From an uncultured Gemmatimonadota bacterium (GTDB lineage: Bacteria > Gemmatimonadota > Gemmatimonadetes > Gemmatimonadales > Gemmatimonadaceae), in the NCBI GenBank assembly GCA_946480295.1, contig CAMLIT010000038.1, positions 1-32,906 on the forward strand: a stretch of DNA of 32,906 nt. The letters are read 5' to 3'. Every line of letters starts with the position of its first letter. Position 1 is the stretch's first letter. Below, piece by piece: positions 15,995-23,730 of the stretch. The notes beneath the pieces were generated by a model, which saw only the letters and a list, made by a program, of their open reading frames with translations, did no database searches and was not told the DNA's origin. Both the position numbers and the translations under genes were made by a program.

Positions 15995-16021
15995 GCCGCC
16001 GCGCGCCGCGGGCGCGCGACG

Positions 16022-16630
16022 CTACAGCGCGCGGCCGGCGAGCACGCGGCGCACGTCGGCCAGCCGCACGCCGATGGAGCGCAGCGCCGCGAGCGCGTGG
16101 TAGAACAGGTCGCCCGCCTCCTCCGCCGCGCGCTCGCGCTCCTCGTCGGCGATCGCGGTGACCAGCTCCGCGGTCTCCTCGCCGAGCTTCTTCAGCCGCA
16201 GGTTGCGGTCGCCGAGAAGCCGGCGCGTGTAGCTCGGCTTCGCGCCGGGCGCGTCCGGCGTGGTCGCGCGCCGCTCGATCGTCGCGTCGAGCTCGCCCAG
16301 GGCGTCGGCGCCGAGCGCGCCCTCGCCGAAGCAGGAAACGGCGCCCGTATGGCACGCGGGTCCCGCGGGGACGATGCGCGCGAGGACGGCATCGCCGTCG
16401 CAGTCGGCGGCGAGGGAGAGGACGCGCTGGGTGTTGCCGCTCGTCGCGCCCTTGTGCCAGAGGCCGCGCGTGCGTGAGCGGTAGTGCATCTCGCCGGTGG
16501 CGATCGTGCGCTCCAGCGCCTCGCGGTCGGCGTGCGCCACCATCAGCACGGCGCCAGTGAGCGCGTCCTGCGCGACGACGGTGACCAGACCACCGCCCTT
16601 GGCGAAATCGAGAGAATCCAGGTCGAGCAT
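16022..16630 (-). CDS. hisI: Bifunctional phosphoribosyl-AMP cyclohydrolase / phosphoribosyl-ATP pyrophosphatase HisIE
   Basis: Steps 2 and 3 of histidine synthesis in one 202-residue chain. The HisI domain (about 1-108) shows [24 protein letters not shown] with Cys77, and [10 protein letters not shown] with Cys93 and Cys100 as zinc ligands. The HisE domain (about 112-200) shows [16 protein letters not shown] and [14 protein letters not shown]. The start at 16630 lies 3 bp after the hisN stop, so it is the last gene of the his operon. Fusion of HisI with HisE is common in bacteria. Confidence 0.95.
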   Translation of the reverse strand: MLDLDSLDFAKGGGLVTVVAQDALTGAVLMVAHADREALERTIATGEMHYRSRTRGLWHKGATSGNTQRVLSLAADCDGDAVLARIVPAGPACHTGAVSCFGEGALGADALGELDATIERRATTPDAPGAKPSYTRRLLGDRNLRLKKLGEETAELVTAIADEERERAAEEAGDLFYHALAALRSIGVRLADVRRVLAGRAL

Positions 16631-16633
16631 CGG

Positions 16634-17413
16634 CTATGTGGGAGAGGGGACGCCGAGGAGGTCGCGCACCGTGCCGGCGAGGACGGCATTCGTCGCCACC
16701 GCGCTGCCGCCGAATGCCGTCGGCGCGCCGGACCAGTCGGTGAAGACGCCGCCGGCTTCGACGATGAGCGGCATGAGCGCCGCGGAATCCCACGGCGACA
16801 GCACGGGATCCACCATCACCTCGGCGCGGCCGGTGGCGACGAGGAGATAGCCGTAGCAGTCGCCCCAGCTCCGGCTCACCGACGCCTCGCTCGCGAGTCG
16901 CCGCCAGCGCTCGCCGCGCAGCGGGTGCTCGCGGAAGCGCTCGTCGGTGGTGAGCACGGTGGCGCGGGTGACGTCGGCGAGCTGGGAGACGTGCGCGCGC
17001 GCGCCGTTCCACCAGCACCCCTGGCCTGGCGCCGCGGCGAGCATCTCGTCGAGCGCGGGGAAGAACGCGGCGCCGGCGACGACCGAGGTGCCCACGCAGA
17101 CGGCGACGAGCGTCCCCCACAGCGGCACGCCGCGCACGAAGGTCTTCGTGCCGTCGATGGGGTCGACGATCCACCGGCGCAGCGCGTCGGGCTGGTGGTC
17201 GCCGAGCTCCTCGCCGAGGATGCCGTCGCGTGGGAAGCGGTGCATGATCCACTCGCGCGCCGTCTGCTCGGCGGTGCGGTCGGCGACGGTGACGGGGGAG
17301 CCGTCGCGCTTCGCCTCGACGGCGAGATCGGAGCGGAAGTAGCGCATCGCCTGCGCGCCGGCGAGGCGCGCGACCTCCTCGACCGCCTCGAGCAGGAGCG
17401 CCTCGTCGCTCAC
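16634..17413 (-). CDS. hisN: Histidinol-phosphatase, inositol-monophosphatase type (HisN)
   Basis: The 259-residue product belongs to the Mg-dependent inositol-monophosphatase superfamily: DGSPVTVADRTAE, GEELG (67-71), WIVDPIDGTKTFVRG (81-95) and the late WDSAALMPLIVEAGG. HisB in this operon lacks a phosphatase domain and no PHP-type HisJ is present, so this gene is the natural candidate for dephosphorylating histidinol phosphate. The start is a GTG at 17411-17413 overlapping the hisF stop as GTGA. General IMPase activity cannot be excluded by sequence; operon position makes the histidinol-phosphatase call strong. Confidence 0.88.
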   Translation of the reverse strand: MSDEALLLEAVEEVARLAGAQAMRYFRSDLAVEAKRDGSPVTVADRTAEQTAREWIMHRFPRDGILGEELGDHQPDALRRWIVDPIDGTKTFVRGVPLWGTLVAVCVGTSVVAGAAFFPALDEMLAAAPGQGCWWNGARAHVSQLADVTRATVLTTDERFREHPLRGERWRRLASEASVSRSWGDCYGYLLVATGRAEVMVDPVLSPWDSAALMPLIVEAGGVFTDWSGAPTAFGGSAVATNAVLAGTVRDLLGVPSPT

Positions 17414-18174
17414 GCGCCGGTCCTCACGGGGATGCCGGCGCCGAGCATCTCGCCCTTGATCTCGCGCACGGTCGTGAGGCCGTCGTGCAGGATGCCGGCG
17501 ACGAGCGCCGCATCGGCGCCGGTCTCCTGGAGCACCTGCGGGATGTGGGCCGCCGTGCCCGCGCCGCCGGACGCGACGACGGGCACGTCCACCACGCCCG
17601 CGACGGCGCGCGTGAGCTCGAGGTCGTAGCCGGTACGCACGCCGTCCCGGTCGATGCTGGTGAGGAGGATCTCCCCCGCCCCGCGCCGCACGCACTCGCG
17701 CGCCCACGCGACGGCATCGAGGCCGGTCGGCTGCGTGCCCCCGCGGACGTACACCTCCCAGCCGCCGTCGCCACGTCGTTTGGCATCGATGCTCGCCACC
17801 ACGCACTGCGCGCCGAAGCGCGCCGCGGACTCCGTGAGCACCGCCGGCCGCGCCACCGCGGCGGAGTTGATGCTCACCTTGTCCGCGCCCGCGCGGAGGA
17901 CGCCGGCGACGTCGTCCGCGCTGCGGACGCCGCCGCCGATGGTCAGCGGGATGAAGAGCCGCTCGGCGGTGCGGCGCGCGACGTCGAGCAGCGTGCCGCG
18001 CTCCTCCGCGCTCGCCGAGATGTCGAGGAAGACCATCTCGTCGGCGCCCTCGCGCTCGTAGCGCTCCGCCAGCGCGACCGGATCGCCGACGTCGCGCAGC
18101 GACTCGAAGTGCACCCCCTTCACCACCCGTCCCCCCTTCACGTCGAGGCAGACGATCACACGACGGGTGAGCAT
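17410..18174 (-). CDS. hisF: Imidazole glycerol phosphate synthase cyclase subunit HisF
   Basis: HisF closes the imidazole ring using ammonia from HisH, yielding IGP and AICAR. The 254-residue beta/alpha barrel has [18 protein letters not shown] with Asp11, LTIGGGVRS, a phosphate-binding [11 protein letters not shown], the second catalytic Asp in VASIDAKR and [12 protein letters not shown] near the end. The ATG at 18172-18174 shares one base with the hisB stop. The position HisB-HisF-HisN in the operon fits. Confidence 0.96.
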   Translation of the reverse strand: MLTRRVIVCLDVKGGRVVKGVHFESLRDVGDPVALAERYEREGADEMVFLDISASAEERGTLLDVARRTAERLFIPLTIGGGVRSADDVAGVLRAGADKVSINSAAVARPAVLTESAARFGAQCVVASIDAKRRGDGGWEVYVRGGTQPTGLDAVAWARECVRRGAGEILLTSIDRDGVRTGYDLELTRAVAGVVDVPVVASGGAGTAAHIPQVLQETGADAALVAGILHDGLTTVREIKGEMLGAGIPVRTGA

Positions 18175-18710
18175 CACTCCCCCTCGAGGACGACGGAGCC
18201 CTTCGTGCTGAACACGGCGCCCGTGTCCACCAGCGCGTCGCGCACGGCGAGGCCGAGCGCCTTGAACGCCGCCTCGACGACGTGGTGTCGATCGGTACCG
18301 CGCAGCACGCGCAGGTGCAGCGTGGCCTTCGCGTTGTCGGCGAAGGAGCGCATCCAGTGGTCGTAGAGCGAGCTGGGAAGCGGGCCGCGGTAGTACGGCC
18401 GGCCGCCGAGATCGAGCGCGCAGTGCACGAGCGCGTCGTCCATCGGGATCGTGCGGTCGCCGTAGCGCGCGGCCGTCGCGGGCAGGTAGCCGGCGAGCGC
18501 CGCGCCGACGGCGATCGCCACGTCCTCGATGAGGTGGTGCGGCAGGTCGCCGCGTCCGTTCACCACGACCCCCAGCCCCGCGTAGCGGGCGAAGGTCACG
18601 AGCATGTGGTCGAGGAACGGGATGCCGGTGTCGACCCGCGTCGCCCCCGCGTCGGCGAGCAGCTCGACCCGGACCTTCGTCTCCCTCGTCTCCCGCGTGA
18701 TGACGGTCAT
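18174..18710 (-). CDS. hisB: Imidazoleglycerol-phosphate dehydratase HisB (monofunctional)
   Basis: The 178-residue product dehydrates IGP to imidazole acetol phosphate. It shows the diagnostic metal-binding stretches: TGIPFLDHML (about 28-37), GDLPHHLIEDVAIAVGAAL and RGTDRHHVVEAAFKALGLAV, plus the opening TRETRETKVRVEL. It is slightly shorter than the typical 190-200 residues and lacks the N-terminal HAD-type phosphatase domain of enterobacterial HisB, in line with a separate hisN. The ATG at 18708-18710 overlaps the hisA stop as ATGA. Confidence 0.96.
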   Translation of the reverse strand: MTVITRETRETKVRVELLADAGATRVDTGIPFLDHMLVTFARYAGLGVVVNGRGDLPHHLIEDVAIAVGAALAGYLPATAARYGDRTIPMDDALVHCALDLGGRPYYRGPLPSSLYDHWMRSFADNAKATLHLRVLRGTDRHHVVEAAFKALGLAVRDALVDTGAVFSTKGSVVLEGE

Positions 18711-19420
18711 TCCGCGAACTCCTGCGCGACGGCGCGCGCATCGAGCGCGCCGGTGTAGAGTGCCATGCCGATGACGGCGCCGGCGACGCCGCGGTGCTCG
18801 AGCGCCCGCAGGTCGTTCATGCTCGACACGCCCCCCGACGCGATGACGGGAAAGCGCGACGCGTCCACCACGTCCTCCATGAGCGCGAGGTCGGTCCCGC
18901 GCATCTGCCCCTCGAGGTGCACCGCCGTGACGAGCAGCCCGCCGAGCGAGAGCGGGTTCAGCTCCTCGACGACGTCGAGGATGTCGAGCGGCAGCGTGCG
19001 CGCCCAGCCGCGCGTGACGATCTTCCGCTCGCGCACGTCGGCGGCGACGACGATCACGCCGGGATAGAGCGCGGCGAGGTCGGCGAGCCACTCCGCGTCC
19101 TCGAGCGCGCGCGTGCCGACGACGACGCGCGTGGCGCCGGCGCGGAAGAGCTGCTCGACGACCTCCGTGCGCCGGACGCCGCCGCCCACCTGCACGTCCA
19201 GGTGCGCCTCGCGCAGGATCTCCTCCACGACCGGGAGGTTCGAGCCGGCGCCGGTGGCGGCGTCGAGATCCACCACGTGCAGCCGGCGGAAGCCCGTCTG
19301 CTCCCAGTCGTGCGCCACGCTCACCGGATCGGGCAGCCGGATGCGCTCCTTCTCGTACGATCCGCCGACGAGCTGCACGCACGCGCCGTCGCGGAGGTCG
19401 ACCGCGGGGATGGCGATCAT
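18707..19420 (-). CDS. hisA: ProFAR isomerase HisA
   Basis: HisA isomerises the aminoaldose ProFAR to the ketose PRFAR. The 237-residue beta/alpha barrel has MIAIPAVDLRDGACVQLVGG with Asp8, VQVGGGVRRTEVVEQL, VVVGTRALED, the second catalytic Asp in TAVHLEGQMRGTDLAL and VIASGGVSSMNDL. PriA-type dual activity cannot be judged by eye. The ATG at 19418-19420 overlaps the hisH stop (ATGA). Confidence 0.95.
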   Translation of the reverse strand: MIAIPAVDLRDGACVQLVGGSYEKERIRLPDPVSVAHDWEQTGFRRLHVVDLDAATGAGSNLPVVEEILREAHLDVQVGGGVRRTEVVEQLFRAGATRVVVGTRALEDAEWLADLAALYPGVIVVAADVRERKIVTRGWARTLPLDILDVVEELNPLSLGGLLVTAVHLEGQMRGTDLALMEDVVDASRFPVIASGGVSSMNDLRALEHRGVAGAVIGMALYTGALDARAVAQEFAE

Positions 19421-20022
19421 CGCGCGCCTCCTCCCCCGCTGGCGAGGAATCCGCGCAGGAAGCGGACGCCCGCCGTCGAGCTCTTTTCCGGATGGAACTG
19501 CACGCCCACGGCGCTGCCGGCGCGGACGGCCGCCGCGAAGCGGTCGCTCTCGTGCTCGGTCCACGCGATCACGTACCGCTCCTCCGCCGGCCGGCAGACG
19601 AAGCTGTTCGCGTAGTAGGCGAGTCGGATCGGCGACGTCTCGAACAGCGGGTCGCGCACGTCGGTCAGGGTGTTCCAGCCGATCTGCGGGACGCGGACGG
19701 CGTCGAGCCGCGTCACGCGGCCAGGGATGATGCCGAGCCCCGCGCCCGGCCCCTCGTCGCTCTCGTCGAAGAGGAGCTGCATGCCGAGGCAGATGCCGAT
19801 CGTCGGCAGCCCGCCCCGGATCGCGGCGCGCATCGCGGCGCGGCCCGGCGCCAGCCGCTCGGCGGCGGCGGAGAAGGCGCCGACGCCAGGGAGGACGAGG
19901 ATGTCGGTGTCGACGGCGCGCTCCGGGTCGGGCTCGATGCGCACCTGCGCGCCCGGCACGTCCACCGCCTTCGCCAGCGAGTGCAGGTTGCCGGCGCCGT
20001 AGTCGAAGATCGTGACGATCAT
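19417..20022 (-). CDS. hisH: Imidazole glycerol phosphate synthase glutaminase subunit HisH
   Basis: HisH splits glutamine and feeds ammonia to HisF. The 201-residue class I amidotransferase has FDYGAGNLHSLAKAV, LPGVGAF, the nucleophile in GICLGMQLLFDES (Cys78) and the His177/Glu179 pair in VGVQFHPEKSS. The catalytic triad is intact. The ATG at 20020-20022 overlaps the hisC stop (ATGA). HisH and HisF are separated by hisA and hisB, so they are not fused or adjacent. Confidence 0.96.
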   Translation of the reverse strand: MIVTIFDYGAGNLHSLAKAVDVPGAQVRIEPDPERAVDTDILVLPGVGAFSAAAERLAPGRAAMRAAIRGGLPTIGICLGMQLLFDESDEGPGAGLGIIPGRVTRLDAVRVPQIGWNTLTDVRDPLFETSPIRLAYYANSFVCRPAEERYVIAWTEHESDRFAAAVRAGSAVGVQFHPEKSSTAGVRFLRGFLASGGGGAR

Positions 20023-21140
20023 CGCGCCGCCTCCGTGGCCAGCGCGGCGGCGAGCGCGTCGAGGCACGCCTGCATCATCGTCCACGGTCCGACGCCGATG
20101 CGGAGCCCCATCCCGTCGGCGGCCGCCAGCGCCGGCAGGTCCGTCGGCAGCTTGGTGTGCAGGCGCACGAGCACCCCCGCCTCGCAGAGCCGCGCGCTCA
20201 GCTCCGGCGCGCGGGGCGTGGGTACGAAGACGAAGTTCGCGTCCGACGGCAGTGGCTCGAGCCCGAGCGCGCGCAGCTCGCCGACGAGCCGGTCGCGCGT
20301 GTCGCGCGCCTGCGCCGCGTGCGCACGGACCCAGTCGAGCGCCTCCGGCCCCTCGTGCAGGACGGCGGTCGCCACGTGCTCGGCCACGACGTTCACCTTG
20401 TACGGCCCGCGCGCGCGCTCGACCAGCCCGATGAGGGCGCGGCTGCCGAGGCCGTAGCCGACGCGCAGCCCGGCGAGACCGAACGCCTTGGAGAAGGTGC
20501 GCGTCACGAGCAGCCGCTCCGACTGGTCGAGCAGGTCGGCGTGCGTGCGGGCCGCGAACTCCGCGTAGGCCTCGTCGAGGATGACGACGCCGGGCGCGTG
20601 CTCGACGACGTACTCGATCGCCGCACGCGACGCGGTCGTCGCCGTCGGATTGTTGGGCGCGCAGAGGTAGAGGATCTTCGCGCCGGTGGCGACGAGTCGT
20701 TCGGCGTCCACGTCGTAGTCGGGCGCGAGCGGGATCGCGACCGGCCGCAGCCCGTTGATCCGGGCGAAGGTCGGGATCATCGAGAAGGTCGGCGCCGAGA
20801 ACGCGATCGCGTCGCCGGGTGCGCCGAAGGCGCGCATCGCCGAGTCGAGGACGTCGTCGGAGCCGCAGCCGACGACGACGCCCGCGTCGGGCAGCCGGGC
20901 GTAGCGCCGGATCGCCTCCTGGAGCGACGCGCCGTAGAGCGACGGGTAGCGGGCGACGGCGCCCGCGGCGAGCTCGCCGAGCAGCCGCGCGACGACCGGG
21001 GGCGCCCCCCACAGGTTCGTGTTGTCGCTCAGGTCCACCGCGCACGCCGCCTGGTCCGGCGCGTAGAGCGGGAGCGCGCGCACCTCGGCGCGCGCCAGCT
21101 CGAACAGCGATGGCGGGACCGCGTCAGCGCGTGACGGCAT
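20019..21140 (-). CDS. hisC: Histidinol-phosphate aminotransferase HisC
   Basis: A 373-residue fold-type I PLP aminotransferase converting imidazole acetol phosphate to histidinol phosphate. Visible are the N-terminal VDLSDNTNLWGAPP, VVGCGSDDVLDSAMRAF, LCAPNNPTATT, VILDEAYAEF and the PLP lysine in TRTFSKAFGLAGLRVGYG. The start at 21140 lies inside the 3' end of hisD (17-bp overlap). Related aminotransferases (e.g. aromatic or cobalamin-type) look similar; the operon fixes the assignment. Confidence 0.94.
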   Translation of the reverse strand: MPSRADAVPPSLFELARAEVRALPLYAPDQAACAVDLSDNTNLWGAPPVVARLLGELAAGAVARYPSLYGASLQEAIRRYARLPDAGVVVGCGSDDVLDSAMRAFGAPGDAIAFSAPTFSMIPTFARINGLRPVAIPLAPDYDVDAERLVATGAKILYLCAPNNPTATTASRAAIEYVVEHAPGVVILDEAYAEFAARTHADLLDQSERLLVTRTFSKAFGLAGLRVGYGLGSRALIGLVERARGPYKVNVVAEHVATAVLHEGPEALDWVRAHAAQARDTRDRLVGELRALGLEPLPSDANFVFVPTPRAPELSARLCEAGVLVRLHTKLPTDLPALAAADGMGLRIGVGPWTMMQACLDALAAALATEAAR

Positions 21141-22485
21141 CGGCCGCGTCCTCCGTGCGCTTGGCGTCCCACGCGCGCGCCGCGCTGGCGTGGCCCGGGA
21201 GCGCCTCCGCGTCGGCGAAGGCGCCGACGTCGCCGGCCAGCGCCGACGCGGCGCGCGGGGAGACGCGCTGGTACGTCGTCCAGCGGAAGAAGTCGAGCAC
21301 GGACAGTCCGGAGTAGCAGCGCGCCAGGCCGCCGGTCGGCAGGACGTGGTTCGCGCCGGTCATGTAGTCGCCAAACGAGACGGACGCCGTCTCGCCGACG
21401 AAGATCGTACCCGCACCGCGCAGGCGCGGGAGCACCGCCTCGGCGGTGTCGAGCGCGAGCAGCAGGTGCTCGGCGGCGTACGCGTTCGCCATCTCCACCG
21501 CCTCGTCGAGCGTGTCGACCTGGAGGAGCCCGCCCTGGCCGGCGAGCGCGGCCTCGATGATCGCGCGCCGCGGCTGCGCCGGAAGCTGCCGCGCGAGCGC
21601 CGCGGCGATGCGCCGAGCCGGCTCCGCGCCCACGACGACGGCGACGACGCACGCGCGCGGATCGTGCTCCGCCTGCGCCAGCAGCTCCCGCGCGACGATC
21701 GCCGGATCCGAGCTGTCGTCGGCGACGACGAGCAGCTCGCTCGGGCCGGCCGGCGAGTCGATCGCCACGGCGCCAGACACCTGGAGCTTGGCCTCGGCGA
21801 CGTAGGCGTTGCCCGGTCCGACGATACGGTCGACGCGCGGGACGCTCTCCGTCCCGTACGCCATCGCCGCGACGGCGCCGGCGCCGCCCAACGCGAACAC
21901 GCGGTCCACGCCGGAGAGCTCCGCCGCGGCGAGGAGCACCTCGGAGGGCGCACCCTCCGGACCGGGGGGCGAGCAGAGCACGACCTCTCCCACCGCCGCC
22001 ACGCGCGCGGGCACCGCGCCCATGATCACGCTGCTCGGGTACGTCGCCCGGCCGCCCGGCGCGTACACGCCGACGCGGGCAAGCGGATCCGGCCGACGGC
22101 CGACGACGATCCCGGGTTCGGGCTCGGTCTCCATCGGCTGGGGGAGGAAGGCGCGGTGCACGGCGGCGACGTTCCGCACGGTGCGCTCCATCGCCCGCCG
22201 CAGCGCCGGGGCGGTCCGGTCGAGCGCGCGGCGCCATGCGTCACGCGGCACCTCCAGCGACTCGAGCTCCGCGCGGTCGAAGGTGCGCGCCAGCTCGCGG
22301 AGCGCGGCGTCCCCCTCGCGCCGCACGCGCGCGACGCTCGCCGCCGTCGCCTCGCGCCCCGCGGCGACGCTCGACGACGAGCGGTCGAGGAGCGCGGCGC
22401 GATCGGCGGCGCTCAGCGCCGCGGCCGGGCCACTGAAGCGGAGCCGCGGGGCCGACCCGGTGGCGGCGGCGGGGTCGGCGCTCAT
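21124..22485 (-). CDS. hisD: Histidinol dehydrogenase HisD
   Basis: HisD oxidises histidinol to histidine in two NAD-dependent steps using zinc. The 453-residue product contains RVGVYAPGGRATYPSSVIMGAVPARVA, ALGGAGAVAAMAYGTESVPRVDRIVGPGNAYV, the active-site LLAQAEHDPRA and AEHLLLALD, and SFGDYMTGANHVLPTGG near the end. Length and motif order are normal. The ATG at 22483-22485 overlaps the hisG stop as ATGA. Confidence 0.96.
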   Translation of the reverse strand: MSADPAAATGSAPRLRFSGPAAALSAADRAALLDRSSSSVAAGREATAASVARVRREGDAALRELARTFDRAELESLEVPRDAWRRALDRTAPALRRAMERTVRNVAAVHRAFLPQPMETEPEPGIVVGRRPDPLARVGVYAPGGRATYPSSVIMGAVPARVAAVGEVVLCSPPGPEGAPSEVLLAAAELSGVDRVFALGGAGAVAAMAYGTESVPRVDRIVGPGNAYVAEAKLQVSGAVAIDSPAGPSELLVVADDSSDPAIVARELLAQAEHDPRACVVAVVVGAEPARRIAAALARQLPAQPRRAIIEAALAGQGGLLQVDTLDEAVEMANAYAAEHLLLALDTAEAVLPRLRGAGTIFVGETASVSFGDYMTGANHVLPTGGLARCYSGLSVLDFFRWTTYQRVSPRAASALAGDVGAFADAEALPGHASAARAWDAKRTEDAADAVTR

Positions 22486-23366
22486 GGCATCAGCCTCTCG
22501 ATGCGCGTCACGAGGATCCCCTCCGCGCCAAGCGACTTCAGCTCGGCGATGGTGCGGTAGATGGTGGATGCATCCACCACGGCGTGCACGGCGACGTGCA
22601 CGCCGCCGTTCATGATGTCCACCACCGTCGGCCCGTTGAGCCCGGGGAGCACGCGGCGGATCTCGTCGAGCTTCGCCCGCGGCACGTTCGCCATGAGGTA
22701 GCGCTTCCCGCGCGCGCGCAGCACCGAATGGAGCGCCGTCACCAGCTCGTCCAGCGCGCGCCCCTTCTCCTGCAACGCCCCGTTGCCGTCGCGCTGCATG
22801 AGCGCGGGGCTCGTGACGAGCTGCGCGGTCGACGTGAGCACCGTCGTCACCTCGTGCAGGCCGTTGGTGCGCAGCGTGGAGCCGGTGGAGACGAGGTCGA
22901 CGATGATGTCGGCGATGCCGATGTGCGGCGCGATCTCGGCCGCGCCGGAGACGGGCACGATCTCGACGTCGCTCCGGTCGTTGCGGAGGAAGAAGCGCTC
23001 GGCGAGGCGGGGGAAAACCGTCGCCACGCGCGCCCGCGGCGGGATGTCGGCGACGGAGGCGATGCCGCTCTCGTCCTTGGCGGCGACGACGAGCCGGCAG
23101 CGGCCGAACTCGAGATCGGCGAGCACCTCCAGCGCGCGGTCGGATTCGGAGACGAGATCGAGCCCGGTGACGCCGGCGTCGGCGGCGCCGTCGGCGACGA
23201 ACTCGGGGATGTCCTGCGCGCGCACGAACAGCGCCTCGAAGATGCCGCCGAGCGACGCGGTGAGGGCGCGCTCGCTGCGCACCCGCACCTCGAGGCCGGC
23301 GTCGTTGAACAGCTCGCGCGCTTCCTCGGCGAGGCGTCCCTTGTTAGGCAGAGCGATGCGAAGCAT
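22482..23366 (-). CDS. hisG: ATP phosphoribosyltransferase HisG (long form)
   Basis: HisG performs the first, committed step: ATP plus PRPP to phosphoribosyl-ATP. The 294-residue product begins MLRIALPNKGRLAEEA, has GVTGLDLVSESD, the PRPP-binding VDLVSTGSTLRTNGL and a C-terminal regulatory domain (about 220-294, ending with the GGVHVAVHAVVDASTIYRTI segment). The C-terminal domain marks the hexameric long form, which binds histidine itself and needs no HisZ. The ATG at 23364-23366 has AGGA 5 nt upstream. Upstream the frame stays open, but the conserved start and the attenuator argue for this ATG. Confidence 0.96.
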   Translation of the reverse strand: MLRIALPNKGRLAEEARELFNDAGLEVRVRSERALTASLGGIFEALFVRAQDIPEFVADGAADAGVTGLDLVSESDRALEVLADLEFGRCRLVVAAKDESGIASVADIPPRARVATVFPRLAERFFLRNDRSDVEIVPVSGAAEIAPHIGIADIIVDLVSTGSTLRTNGLHEVTTVLTSTAQLVTSPALMQRDGNGALQEKGRALDELVTALHSVLRARGKRYLMANVPRAKLDEIRRVLPGLNGPTVVDIMNGGVHVAVHAVVDASTIYRTIAELKSLGAEGILVTRIERLMP

Positions 23367-23425
23367 GAAATCCTGAGCGAGAGCGTGGAGCGCAGGCGGC
23401 GGCGGCGACGTCCGGCGAGCGCAAC

Positions 23426-23454
23426 AAAAAGCGGCCCGTCGGGAGACGGGCCGC
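23426..23454 (-). terminator. Intrinsic terminator in the his leader (attenuator)
   Basis: Read on the minus strand: GCGGCCCGTC, loop TCCC, GACGGGCCGC, then TTTTTGTT. It is a perfect 10-bp stem with a 4-nt loop and a T-run, 39 nt after the leader-peptide stop and 60 nt before hisG. No gene lies just upstream that it could end, so it must act within the his transcript. An upstream leader segment (GACGGGTC, 23520-23527) can pair with its left arm GGCCCGTC (one G-U pair), giving an antiterminator. Confidence 0.85.
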
Positions 23455-23493
23455 GGCGCACACCTGCGTCGTTTCGAGAAGGCTGCCGAGCGG

Positions 23494-23577
23494 CTACCCG
23501 AACACGCGCATGTCGCCCCGACCCGTCGGGCCGTGGTGATGATGCGCATGGCGATGGGGGCGTGGCGCGCGCGGCAT
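23494..23577 (-). CDS. hisL: Histidine leader peptide of the his operon attenuator
   Basis: A 27-codon frame starting at the ATG 23575-23577 begins MPRAPRPHRHAHHHH and ends at TAG 23494-23496: six His codons within eight residues, four of them consecutive (CAT CAT CAC CAC). It is followed by an intrinsic terminator and then hisG. Within the leader, GCGCAT over the His codons can pair with ATGCGC near its end, enclosing CCCGAC/GTCGGG; this is the expected pause structure. Ribosome stalling on His codons when charged tRNA-His is scarce would free the antiterminator. No Shine-Dalgarno precedes the ATG; the promoter placement suggests a leaderless message. Confidence 0.85.
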   Translation of the reverse strand: MPRAPRPHRHAHHHHGPTGRGDMRVFG

Positions 23578-23583
23578 GGAGGA

Positions 23584-23613
23584 ATGCTAACGGGAGGGGG
23601 CGAGCCGGGTCAA
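23584..23613 (-). promoter_or_regulatory. Probable his operon promoter
   Basis: Minus strand: TTGACC at 23613-23608, an 18-bp spacer, TAGCAT at 23589-23584. A start 7 nt downstream of the -10 falls on the A of the hisL ATG (23577). The -35 hexamer equals that of the cspA promoter. Confidence 0.5.
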
Positions 23614-23629
23614 CGGTGGGGCGATCGCG

Positions 23630-23658
23630 TTGCGTTCGCCACGCCTTGTGAATACGTT
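23630..23658 (+). promoter_or_regulatory. Candidate promoter of the cupredoxin gene
   Basis: TTGCGT at 23630-23635, a 17-bp spacer and TACGTT at 23653-23658 would start transcription near 23665, giving a leader of about 66 nt. The -10 lies inside the palindrome at 23644-23665. Confidence 0.35.
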
Positions 23659-23665
23659 CACAAGG
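23644..23665. promoter_or_regulatory. Rex/CRP-type operator palindrome
   Basis: CCTTGTGAA, spacer TACG, TTCACAAGG: perfect 9-bp arms. The inner 18 bases, TTGTGAATACGTTCACAA (23646-23663), fit the Rex consensus TTGTGAAN4TTCACAA at every fixed position, and also fit the CRP core TGTGAN6TCACA. Rex senses NADH/NAD and commonly controls respiratory genes, which suits the cupredoxin gene 66 bp downstream. The site overlaps that gene's likely -10, pointing to repression. It is about 78 bp upstream of the his start site. Confidence 0.65.
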
Positions 23666-23730
23666 TTCGCGCGGAATCCCGCGCGGGCCAATTCCACCAA
23701 CTGCTAGGCTCTACTGGAGGCCTTTCAACG

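Noticed and set aside
22482..23549. N-terminal extension of HisG through the leader region
   Set aside because: The frame stays open, but it would translate through the attenuator terminator and add a Cys/Arg-rich segment; HisG homologues start at MLRIALPNKGRL, which has its own AGGA site.
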